Source: CAZCZU01 sp964503475 (GTDB lineage Bacteria > Pseudomonadota > Zetaproteobacteria > Mariprofundales > Mariprofundaceae). From it: 64,000 nt of DNA. How positions within the stretch are numbered: the stretch's first letter is position 1; every line of letters starts with the position of its first letter. A program made the translations under genes and the position numbers. The DNA is taken from the NCBI GenBank assembly GCA_964503475.1, contig CAZCZU010000008.1, positions 1-64,000 on the forward strand. The letters run 5' to 3'. Below, piece by piece: positions 50,359 to 57,888 of the stretch. The notes under the pieces are model-generated. The model saw only the letters and a program-made list of their open reading frames with translations. It made no database searches and had not been told where the DNA came from.

Positions 50359-51215
50359 TTCTGGGTGGCGACGGCATGCTGGGGCATCAGTTGTTTAAGA
50401 GTTATCAAGGCCGCCATGACGTTCGGGTGACCTTGCATAGAGGCATCGATGAATATGCTTCATATAAGCTGTTCAGCCTTCATAATAGCTACCCGAATGT
50501 GGACGTGCTGAATTTTGACCAACTGACAGATATTGCTAAAGCATTTCGTCCCGAAGCCATAATCAATGCCGTGGGAATTGTGAAGCAGCGGACCGATTCC
50601 CGTGATGCAATCTCCAGTCTAGAGGTTAACTCCCTTTTTCCTCATCGACTGAGTTTGCTGTGTGGGCAGATCGGGGCACGCCTGGTGCATATGAGTACGG
50701 ATTGTGTCTTTTCCGGAAGCAAGGGCATGTACCTCGAAACGGATTTTGAAGATGCTGCTGATCTGTATGGCAGAAGCAAGTTGCTGGGTGAAGTCGATAC
50801 ACCGCATTCGATCACACTGCGAACATCCATCATCGGTCTGGAGTTGTCGCGGAAGAAAAGCCTGATTGAGTGGTTTCTTGCCCAGAGAGGCAGTATAAAA
50901 GGGTATTCCAAGGTCATTTACTCGGGGTTTACGACGATCGAGATGGCCCGGATTATCGAGATGCTGCTTCTCGAACAGCCCACCCTGTCCGGAGTATGGC
51001 ATGTTGCGAGTGCGCCCATCAGCAAATTTGATTTGCTGGTTGAGTTGGCCACGATTCTGAATCGATCGGATATAGAGATCGAACAGGATGACACTTTCGT
51101 GTGTGACCGTAGTTTGGATGCATCGCAATTTGGCCACGCGACCGGTTATCATGCGCCGAATTGGCATCAGATGCTCGGTGAGCTGGCGGAACAGATACAG
51201 GAGAGAAATGCATGA
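50346..51215 (+). CDS. RmlD-like SDR reductase, probable UDP-L-sugar 4-ketoreductase (WbvR-like)
   Basis: The 289-residue protein has ILILGGDGMLGHQLF (residues 3-17), AIINAVGIVKQR (about 75), HMSTDCVFSG (about 115), and YxxxK in DLYGRSKLLGEV (about 140). This is the dTDP-4-dehydrorhamnose reductase family. It lacks the C-terminal cupin of WbjC/CapF enzymes, which are about 370 residues, so UDP-L-RhaNAc/L-QuiNAc formation (as by WbvR) fits better than L-FucNAc. GTG 50346 has GAGGAGGG just upstream and overlaps the previous gene by 13 bases. Confidence 0.75.
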   Translation: MRILILGGDGMLGHQLFKSYQGRHDVRVTLHRGIDEYASYKLFSLHNSYPNVDVLNFDQLTDIAKAFRPEAIINAVGIVKQRTDSRDAISSLEVNSLFPHRLSLLCGQIGARLVHMSTDCVFSGSKGMYLETDFEDAADLYGRSKLLGEVDTPHSITLRTSIIGLELSRKKSLIEWFLAQRGSIKGYSKVIYSGFTTIEMARIIEMLLLEQPTLSGVWHVASAPISKFDLLVELATILNRSDIEIEQDDTFVCDRSLDASQFGHATGYHAPNWHQMLGELAEQIQERNA

Positions 51216-52276
51216 TCCTTCAGGATAAGACAATACTGGTCACAGGCGGTACCGGCTCGATGGGAAAGGTGCTGGTTCGCCGCATTCTGGCAGGCGAACT
51301 GGGCACACCCAAAAAGGTAATCGTCCTTTCGCGTGATGAGGCCAAGCAGCACGATATGCGCATGGCTTATCTGCACCGGACCGTGACCACGGATGAGGTG
51401 ATATTTAACAATTTTCGTCAGGCGCTGGAGTTTCGTATCGGCGATGTGCGTGACTACCGCGATGTCTGTTCGGCGGTGAAGAGTGCCGATATTGTGATCA
51501 ATGCCGCTGCCCTGAAACAGGTGCCGACCTGTGAATATTTTCCCGATCAGGCGGTACTGACCAACTGCATCGGAGCGATGAATATCGTGCAGGCGATTCG
51601 TGAGAATGGTTACCCGGTCGAGACCGTGCTTGGTATCAGTACCGACAAGGCAGCCAAACCGGTCAATGTCATGGGCATGACCAAGGCGGTACAGGAGCGA
51701 ATCTTTACCTCGGCTAACGTACTCAATCCCGACACCCGTTTTATCTGTGTGCGCTACGGTAATGTGCTTGCTTCGCGCGGTTCGGTGATTCCGCTGTTCC
51801 ATGATCAGATTAATAACGGTGGTCCGGTGACCTTGACCGTGCCGGAAATGACACGCTTCCTGCTCAGCCTGGAACAGGCAGTTGATACTGTGTTTGCGGC
51901 GCTGAAGACGGCTGAGTCGGGGGAGATTCTGGTGCCCAATGCGCCGGCCGCTACGGTAGAGAATATTGCTCGCGCCCTGATCGGTGAGCGCGATATTGAA
52001 ATCAAAGTGACCGGCATTCGCCCGGGTGAGAAGATGCACGAGATTATGGTCTCCGAGGAGGAGTGCCATCACACGGTGCGCCGTGGCGACTATTATGCCA
52101 TTCGTTCGATGCTGCCGGAGCTGGTTGCCGACAAAGATGAGCCGGTAGCACTTGAAAAGGAGTTTAGCTCGGCCGATACCGTCCTTTCGCTGGAGGGAAC
52201 GGTTGAGCTGCTGACCCGAAATCACCTGCTTGTCGGTCAGGCGAAGCTCGCCGAGGGCGGCGAGTTGCTGGCCTAG
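51212..52276 (+). CDS. UDP-GlcNAc 4,6-dehydratase/5-epimerase (WbjB/WbvB/FnlA-like)
   Basis: The 354-residue SDR protein begins ILVTGGTGSMGKVLVRRIL and has VIVLSRDEAKQHDMR, RIGDVRDY (about residue 76), NAAALKQVPTCEYFP (about 97), and STDKAAKPVNVMGMTKAV (about 146), where Met replaces the usual SDR Tyr before the conserved Lys. RYGNVLASRGSVIPLF and GIRPGEKMHEIM complete the family pattern. It starts UDP-L-RhaNAc/QuiNAc/FucNAc synthesis by inverting C5. Its first product equals that of PseB, which is not seen here. Confidence 0.86.
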   Translation: MILQDKTILVTGGTGSMGKVLVRRILAGELGTPKKVIVLSRDEAKQHDMRMAYLHRTVTTDEVIFNNFRQALEFRIGDVRDYRDVCSAVKSADIVINAAALKQVPTCEYFPDQAVLTNCIGAMNIVQAIRENGYPVETVLGISTDKAAKPVNVMGMTKAVQERIFTSANVLNPDTRFICVRYGNVLASRGSVIPLFHDQINNGGPVTLTVPEMTRFLLSLEQAVDTVFAALKTAESGEILVPNAPAATVENIARALIGERDIEIKVTGIRPGEKMHEIMVSEEECHHTVRRGDYYAIRSMLPELVADKDEPVALEKEFSSADTVLSLEGTVELLTRNHLLVGQAKLAEGGELLA

Positions 52277-52286
52277 GGAGCGACGC

Positions 52287-53414
52287 ATGAAACAGCTCAA
52301 GGTGATGACACTGGTCGGTACCCGACCGGAACTGATCAAGCTCTCCAGGGTGATCTCGGCGCTGGACGAGCATACCGATCATCTGCTGGTTCACTCCGGC
52401 CAGAATTTCGATTACGAGTTGAACGCCGTTTTCTTCGAGGATCTGGAGATCCGTAAGCCGGACTATTTCCTGGACGCTGCTGGCGACACCTCCTGCCAGA
52501 CCATTGCCAATGTGCTGGTCAGGGTTGAGGAAGTGATCCTGAAAGAGAAGCCGGATGCCTTGCTGATCTATGGTGATACCAACAGCTGCCTGGGGGCCAT
52601 TGCCGCCAAACGTCACAAAGTGCCGGTATTCCATATGGAGGCCGGTAACCGTTGTTTCGACGAGCGTGTGCCCGAGGAGCTGAACCGGCGGATTCTCGAT
52701 CATATCAGCGATATCAATATGCCGCTCACCGAGCACGGGCGTGATTACCTGACCCGTGAAGGGGTGCGTCCGGAGACGGTGATCAAGACGGGGTCATGCA
52801 TGGCCGAGGTGCTCGCCCATTTCAAGGCGAAGATCGATGCCTCCGATGTGCTGGCGCGCCTGAATCTCTCCAAGGGTTCCTATGTCGTACTCAGTGCTCA
52901 TCGTGAGGAGAATGTCGACAATGAGAGTCACCTGCGGCGCATGGCCGATTCGATTCGCGCCATTGTCGACCATTTCGACAAGGATGTGATTTTTTCGGTG
53001 CATCCGCGCACCCGCAAGCGGATGGAGGCGTTCGGGCTCGACTTTGCGCAGGAGCCGCGCATACGCCTGATGAAGCCGCTCGGTTTTCTTGACTATATCC
53101 AGCTGCAGCAGCAGGCGTTTTGTGTCATCTCCGACAGCGGTACCATCACCGAGGAGTCGGCGCTGCTCGGTTTTCCGGCCATCACCATCCGCCAGGCCCA
53201 CGAGCGCCCGGAAGGTATGGATGCCGGTGTGTTGATTCTGAGCGGCCTGGATGCCGATGGCGTGTTGCAGGCGATCGGGGCGGTGACCTCCCAGCAGGGC
53301 AGGGCATCTGCCGTTGATGATTATGCCGGGGCCGGCTCGGTCTCGCGCAAGGTGCTGAACACCATTCTCAGCTATACCCATTATGTCCGGCGTACTGTCT
53401 GGCGCGAGCATTGA
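52287..53414 (+). CDS. UDP-N-acetylglucosamine 2-epimerase family, non-hydrolysing (WbvD/FnlC-like)
   Basis: The 375-residue GT-B-like protein has VMTLVGTRPELIKLSRVI (residues about 6-23), HSGQNFDYELNAVFFEDL (about 39), HMEAGNRCFDERVPEELNRRI (about 122, described), SAHREENVDN (about 205) and SDSGTITEESALLGFPAITIR (about 287). The RCFDERVPEE wording points to the FnlC/WbjD/WbvD branch rather than WecB. It acts last in UDP-L-QuiNAc or L-FucNAc formation, inverting C2. GGGAG precedes the ATG. Confidence 0.86.
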   Translation: MKQLKVMTLVGTRPELIKLSRVISALDEHTDHLLVHSGQNFDYELNAVFFEDLEIRKPDYFLDAAGDTSCQTIANVLVRVEEVILKEKPDALLIYGDTNSCLGAIAAKRHKVPVFHMEAGNRCFDERVPEELNRRILDHISDINMPLTEHGRDYLTREGVRPETVIKTGSCMAEVLAHFKAKIDASDVLARLNLSKGSYVVLSAHREENVDNESHLRRMADSIRAIVDHFDKDVIFSVHPRTRKRMEAFGLDFAQEPRIRLMKPLGFLDYIQLQQQAFCVISDSGTITEESALLGFPAITIRQAHERPEGMDAGVLILSGLDADGVLQAIGAVTSQQGRASAVDDYAGAGSVSRKVLNTILSYTHYVRRTVWREH

Positions 53415-54379
53415 TGCAATCGGCCCTCGTGACCGGTGCCACCGGCTTTATCGGTCGTCAGTTGTGTCAGAAGTTGCAATCACAGGGGGTACGGGTTACT
53501 GCTGCCGGTCGTCATCCGACGAATGGCCCGTGGGATCTCTTTCTCACGTGTGATATGACCGATCCGGCAACCTGTCCTGACCTGGCCGGCATCGATACCG
53601 TATTTCATCTCGCCGGTAAGGCACATGCCCTGGCTGAAACGAAGCAGGATGAAGCTGAATATTTCCGCATCAATAGCGAAGGGACACGGCTGATGCTGGA
53701 GGCGGCACGGCAGGCCGGAGTGCGCCGCTTCGTACTGTTCAGCAGTGTGAAGGCGGCCGGTGAAGGCGGTTTTGAGTGCCAGGATGAGACGGCTGCCTGC
53801 CAGCCGCAGACCCCGTACGGCGCCAGCAAGCTCGCGGCCGAGAAGCTGGTGCTGGAAGGTGGCTTTGTACCGGAGCCGGTGGTGCTGCGCCCGAGCATGG
53901 TTTACGGCCCTTCCGAAAAAGGGAATCTGCCGCGCATGATCGAGGCGGTTGCAAGGGGCCGTTTCCCGCCGTTGCCGGAGGTCGGCAACCGCCGCTCGAT
54001 GGTGCATGTCGAGGACATGGTGCAAGCCGCATGTCTGGCGGCAGAGAAACCGGAAGCCATCGGCCAGGTTTTTATTGTGACAGACGGTACGCCCTATTCG
54101 ACCCGACAGATGTATGCGTGGATATGTGAGGCGGTCGGCAAGTCGGTGCCGCAATGGAACCTGCCGTTGCCGGTGCTGGCTATGCTGGCCCGGACAGGGG
54201 ATATGATCGGATGGCTGCGCGGCCGCCGCTTTGTGTTTGATTCGGATGCACTCGACAAGCTGATCGGTTCGGCCTGTTACAATTCGGCCAGAATCGAGCA
54301 GATGCTGGGCTTCGCGCCTTCCCGTCATCTGTACGACAGTCTGCCCGGCATTGTCAGCTATCTGAGGGGGGAGGCATGA
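53414..54379 (+). CDS. SDR 4-ketoreductase (WbpV/WreQ-like), probable UDP-D-QuiNAc synthase
   Basis: The 321-residue protein has ALVTGATGFIGRQLCQKL (residues about 4-21), FHLAGKAHALAETK (about 68), LFSSVKAAGEG (about 110), and YxxxK in TPYGASKLAAEKLVLE (about 132). Proteins with FHLAGKAHA and this size sit beside WbpL-type transferases and reduce the 4-keto sugar from a WbpM-type dehydratase to UDP-D-QuiNAc or D-FucNAc. Both partners are present here (54376 and 56003). ATG 53414 overlaps the previous stop; TTG 53411 is possible. Confidence 0.78.
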   Translation: MQSALVTGATGFIGRQLCQKLQSQGVRVTAAGRHPTNGPWDLFLTCDMTDPATCPDLAGIDTVFHLAGKAHALAETKQDEAEYFRINSEGTRLMLEAARQAGVRRFVLFSSVKAAGEGGFECQDETAACQPQTPYGASKLAAEKLVLEGGFVPEPVVLRPSMVYGPSEKGNLPRMIEAVARGRFPPLPEVGNRRSMVHVEDMVQAACLAAEKPEAIGQVFIVTDGTPYSTRQMYAWICEAVGKSVPQWNLPLPVLAMLARTGDMIGWLRGRRFVFDSDALDKLIGSACYNSARIEQMLGFAPSRHLYDSLPGIVSYLRGEA

Positions 54380-55353
54380 TCTCGCTGCTGCTGGCCTTGT
54401 TCGTTGCCATAACGGTAACCTGGTGGATGAGTTCGGGGCGTAGTCGCCTGCAGATCATGGATCACCCCAATGCTCGTTCATTGCATGAGCGGCCGGTTCC
54501 CCGTAGTGGCGGCATTGCGATTCTGGTAGCGACAGTGCTCGGCTGGAGCTGGCTGTTTCTGCAGTATGATCTCTCTTTGACCTTTATCTGGATTGCGGCG
54601 GCGGCATGTTCCGTTGCGACGATTTCACTGTTGGATGACCTGTATGAGTTGTCGGCCCGTGTCAGGTTGCCGGTTCATATGCTGGCTGCCCTGCTGGTGC
54701 TGCTTGCCGGCGTTGCATTGCCCTGGGGGCCAATCGGTTGGGTCATCTCCTTTTTTGCCATCGTATGGATGATCAATCTCTACAATTTCATGGATGGCAT
54801 GGACGGTTTTGCCGGCGGTATGACGCTCTTTGGTTTCCTTTTCCTGGGCGCGGGAGGCTATCTTGCCGGAGATAGCCAGTACGCCTGGATGTGCTGGACA
54901 GTGGTTGCGGCGGCAACAGGTTTCCTGGTATTCAATTTCCCGCCTGCCCGTATATTCATGGGCGATACCGGCTCGGCGACACTGGGAGCGCTCGCGGCAG
55001 CATTATCACTATGGGGCATCCACTCGGGCCTGTTTCCATTCTGGTTCCCTGTGCTGGTCTTCTCCGCCTTTATTGTGGATGCGACGGTGACCCTGATCCG
55101 TCGTGCCTTGCGTGGCGAAAAGGTGTGGCAGGCTCATCGGGAGCATTACTACCAGCGCCTGGTACAGGCCGGCTGGGGACATCGCAAGACCGTGCTGGCT
55201 GAATACCTGCTGATGCTGATGACAGGAGCGAGTGCTTTAAGCTTGCTCGGCTTCTCGCCCGATTATCAAGGGATACTTCTTGGCTTCTGGATCATCGTTT
55301 ACCTGTGCATTGCTCTGTATGTTGACCGGAAAACGAGCGGACTCTCATCCTGA
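54376..55353 (+). CDS. Polyprenyl-phosphate sugar-1-phosphate transferase (WecA/WbpL family)
   Basis: Integral membrane enzyme of 325 residues with about ten hydrophobic helices. It transfers a HexNAc-1-phosphate to undecaprenyl phosphate and so starts the glycan on the cytoplasmic face. The family sites are SLLDDLYELSARVRLPVHM (Asp-Asp, about residue 93), NLYNFMDGMDGFAGG (about 134), FMGDTGSATLG (about 195) and HREHYYQRL (about 254). Together with the preceding reductase, UDP-D-QuiNAc or D-FucNAc is the likely donor. The gene ends the overlapped part of the locus. Confidence 0.92.
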   Translation: MISLLLALFVAITVTWWMSSGRSRLQIMDHPNARSLHERPVPRSGGIAILVATVLGWSWLFLQYDLSLTFIWIAAAACSVATISLLDDLYELSARVRLPVHMLAALLVLLAGVALPWGPIGWVISFFAIVWMINLYNFMDGMDGFAGGMTLFGFLFLGAGGYLAGDSQYAWMCWTVVAAATGFLVFNFPPARIFMGDTGSATLGALAAALSLWGIHSGLFPFWFPVLVFSAFIVDATVTLIRRALRGEKVWQAHREHYYQRLVQAGWGHRKTVLAEYLLMLMTGASALSLLGFSPDYQGILLGFWIIVYLCIALYVDRKTSGLSS

Positions 55354-55619
55354 AACGGTGAAGCGTGGCCACCTCATCGCCTTTCGTTATTGGTGGAGGT
55401 GGGCAGGGGCGACTGTTCTTTTCTGTCTAAAACTGAATAAATGCGATTCGTATGACTCCCGGATATGATGGGATTAAGTGATTTATTTCAATATGTTGGA
55501 CGTCAATTAGTTCATTTGCGTTAACGCAAATGTTCGATAGACCATGCTGCACTTACGGTTTATTACTGAGCTGACTCGCTGTGCTGGTTACAGCGAGATC
55601 TGCAGAGGAGGTCACGATC
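55354..55619 (+). promoter_or_regulatory. Regulatory leader of the ComEA-like gene: 20-bp palindrome and 5' hairpin
   Basis: This 266-bp gap has no gene and is AT-richer than its surroundings. It contains a perfect 20-bp inverted repeat at 55513-55532 (half-site CATTTGCGTT), which looks like a dimer operator. A perfect 8-bp hairpin lies at 55575-55597 (CTCGCTGT, 7-base loop, ACAGCGAG). A consensus AGGAGGT ribosome site is at 55606-55612. I see no clear terminator for the upstream operon and no strong -35/-10 pair. Confidence 0.55.
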
Positions 55620-55928
55620 ATGAAAGTGAAAAGCGCGATAGCATTATTGTTGTTCGTATGGGGAATGCTGGTTGCCGTTCCGGCAATTGCGGATGGCAAA
55701 ATCGATATCAATACGGCATCTGCGGCACAACTGGCTGAGGTCAAGGGAATCGGCCCGAAGCTGTCGGAAGCCATTGTCAGTTATCGTAAGGAGCATGGCG
55801 CATTCAAGAACGTCGATGCGTTGTTGCAGGTCCATGGCATTGGTGAAAAGAGTCTCAGTCATATCAGGGGAAACCTGATGGCCGGAGCCGCCGGCAAGAG
55901 CAAGTCCAAAGCGGGACATGACGACTAG
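55620..55928 (+). CDS. Secreted ComEA-like helix-hairpin-helix protein
   Basis: The 102-residue protein has an N-terminal signal peptide (KVKSAIALLLFVWGMLVAVPAIADG, cleavage expected after AIA or ADG) and two helix-hairpin-helix units: INTASAAQLAEVKGIGPKLSEAI and FKNVDALLQVHGIGEKSLSHI. This is the ComEA DNA-binding domain without a membrane anchor. Such small periplasmic proteins bind DNA in uptake for competence, but a general role is unproven. ATG 55620 is fixed by AGGAGGT 7 bases upstream. It has its own leader and terminator, so it is a separate unit inside the sugar locus. Confidence 0.88.
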   Translation: MKVKSAIALLLFVWGMLVAVPAIADGKIDINTASAAQLAEVKGIGPKLSEAIVSYRKEHGAFKNVDALLQVHGIGEKSLSHIRGNLMAGAAGKSKSKAGHDD

Positions 55929-55950
55929 CCCTGTTTAAGGCTAGGTTTAA

Positions 55951-55978
55951 GGGCGCAGCCGATGCTGCGCCCTTTTTT
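55951..55978 (+). terminator. Rho-independent terminator after the ComEA-like gene
   Basis: Perfect 9-bp stem GGGCGCAGC (55951-55959) with GCTGCGCCC (55964-55972), CGAT loop, then T6 (55973-55978). Confidence 0.95.
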
Positions 55979-56002
55979 ATGAATTAATGAACGGAAGGAT
56001 TG

Positions 56003-57880
56003 ATGACCGGATTCTCATTTATCAGAAATCGCTGGCTTGCCTTTGCCCATGACCTTGCCTGGGTGCCAATGGCGCTGGTGCTGGCATTCTGGTTCCGCTT
56101 CAACCTCGAAACGATTCCGACGACCTATTGGCATGCCTTGCAGAGCATGCTTGTTATCACCATGCCGATTCAGGTGGCATCGTTCTGGTTCTTCGGGCTC
56201 TATCGTGGCATCTGGCGCTATGCTTCGATTCCCGATCTTGTACGTATCGCCAAGGCGGTCGCGCTCGGATCGGTGCTGACGTTTGTTGCGTTGTTTATCT
56301 GGATGCGCCTGGTGGACATTCCCCGTTCGGTATTGCTCCTGTATCCGATGTTGCTGGCCGCAGGTTTGGCTATTCCCCGCCTGCTCTATCGATGGCTGAA
56401 GGATCGTCATCTGAAGCTGGTTTCGGGTGAGGCGAAAGCGGCTCTGGTGGTCGGTGCGGGCCGTGCGGGGGAGTTGCTGATTCGCGATCTGCTCAAGGAT
56501 GAGTTCTACCTGCCTGTGGGCCTGCTGGATGACATGCCGCGCAAGCAGGGCATGGAGATGCATGGCGTGCGCGTCTTGGGCGGTACGGACAGGCTGGCTG
56601 AGCTGGTGCCCTCGCTGGGCATTGATGTGGTGTTGATCGCCATGCCGAGCGCTCCTTCTGCCCTGATGCGGAGGCTGGTGGCCACATGTGCCGAGCTTAA
56701 GGTGCCGTGTCGCACACTTCCGAGCGTGGCCGAACTGGCCGAGGGCAAGGTGGAGCGCAGTGCCCTGCGTGAACTGCGTATCGAGGATTTGCTTGGCCGG
56801 GAAGAGATCAAACTCGATGAAGCGGAAATCCGACATCTGATCGGCGGGAAACGGGTGCTGGTGACCGGTGCGGGTGGCTCGATCGGCTCCGAGCTTTGTC
56901 GTCAGATTGCAGCGCATGCCCCCGACCAACTGATCATGCTCGACAACGGCGAATTCAACCTTTATCGCATCGAGCAGGAGATGGGCAGCCTTCATGCGGA
57001 TGGGCAGGTAAGCGCCTTGCTGGGCGATATCCGTGACCATGCCCGCATGCAGTGGCTGTTCGAGCATTACCGGCCGCAGGTGGTTTTTAATGCCGCGGCC
57101 TACAAGCATGTACCTCTGGTCGAGGAGAATCCGGCCGAGGGTGTGAAGACCAATGTGCTCGGCACCTGTCAGCTGGCCGATCTTGCCGTCGAGTTCAACG
57201 TGGAGAAGTTCGTGCAGGTGTCGACGGACAAGGCGGTCAATCCGACCAATGTCATGGGCGCAACCAAAAGGGCGGCGGAGATCTACTGCCAGAATCTCAA
57301 TGCACGAACAGCCAGCACGGCTTTCATCACTACCCGTTTTGGCAATGTGCTGGGCTCGGCCGGCTCGGTGGTGCCGCTGTTTCGCGAGCAGATTGCCCGC
57401 GGCGGGCCGGTGACGGTGACCCACCCCGAGATTACCCGTTACTTCATGACCATTCCCGAGGCGGTCAGTCTGATCCTGCAAGCCGGAAGCATGGGCAAGG
57501 GGGGCGAGATCTTCGTGCTCGATATGGGCGAGCCGGTGAAGATTGTCGACCTGGCAGCCCAGATGATCCGGCTGGCCGGGCTGGAGCCGGATCGTGATAT
57601 TCCCATTGCCTTCACCGGTCTGCGGCCGGGCGAGAAGCTTTATGAAGAGCTGTTCCACGAAGCGGAGTCGCTGGTTGGTACGGGGCATCCCAAGATCATG
57701 CAGGCTGGCAGTCGCGAGGTGGCCTGGGAAGAGATCCGGCAACTTCTGGAGCGGCTGCAGCAGGCCAGCGAAGCACGCGATATCACCCTGCTGCGCCATG
57801 AGCTGAAAGCGCTGGTACCGGAGTTTGTCGGGGCGCCCGAAGCCACCGATGGCAAACCGGCCGGGGAAGTGCTGCACTGA
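56003..57880 (+). CDS. Membrane-bound NDP-sugar 4,6-dehydratase (WbpM/CapD/FlaA1-like)
   Basis: The 625-residue protein has four N-terminal membrane helices (to about residue 130), a first Rossmann domain (ALVVGAGRAGELLIRDLL, about 147) and a catalytic SDR domain (VLVTGAGGSIGSELC, about 285). STDKAVNPTNVMGATKRAAE near 409 has the Met-x3-Lys arrangement of the WbpM group. GLRPGEKLYEELFHEAE lies near 538. It dehydrates UDP-GlcNAc with C5 retained, making the keto sugar used by the WbpV-like reductase at 53414 for D-QuiNAc/FucNAc. ATG 56003 follows GGAAGGA; TTG 56000 is possible. Confidence 0.92.
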   Translation: MTGFSFIRNRWLAFAHDLAWVPMALVLAFWFRFNLETIPTTYWHALQSMLVITMPIQVASFWFFGLYRGIWRYASIPDLVRIAKAVALGSVLTFVALFIWMRLVDIPRSVLLLYPMLLAAGLAIPRLLYRWLKDRHLKLVSGEAKAALVVGAGRAGELLIRDLLKDEFYLPVGLLDDMPRKQGMEMHGVRVLGGTDRLAELVPSLGIDVVLIAMPSAPSALMRRLVATCAELKVPCRTLPSVAELAEGKVERSALRELRIEDLLGREEIKLDEAEIRHLIGGKRVLVTGAGGSIGSELCRQIAAHAPDQLIMLDNGEFNLYRIEQEMGSLHADGQVSALLGDIRDHARMQWLFEHYRPQVVFNAAAYKHVPLVEENPAEGVKTNVLGTCQLADLAVEFNVEKFVQVSTDKAVNPTNVMGATKRAAEIYCQNLNARTASTAFITTRFGNVLGSAGSVVPLFREQIARGGPVTVTHPEITRYFMTIPEAVSLILQAGSMGKGGEIFVLDMGEPVKIVDLAAQMIRLAGLEPDRDIPIAFTGLRPGEKLYEELFHEAESLVGTGHPKIMQAGSREVAWEEIRQLLERLQQASEARDITLLRHELKALVPEFVGAPEATDGKPAGEVLH

Positions 57881-57888
57881 AGCCAGCA

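Noticed and set aside
51212..52276. Calling this gene pseB
   Set aside because: The wording of the active-site region and its RmlD-like and 2-epimerase neighbours fit the WbjB/WbvB branch; its length is also greater than usual PseB. A shared role remains possible.
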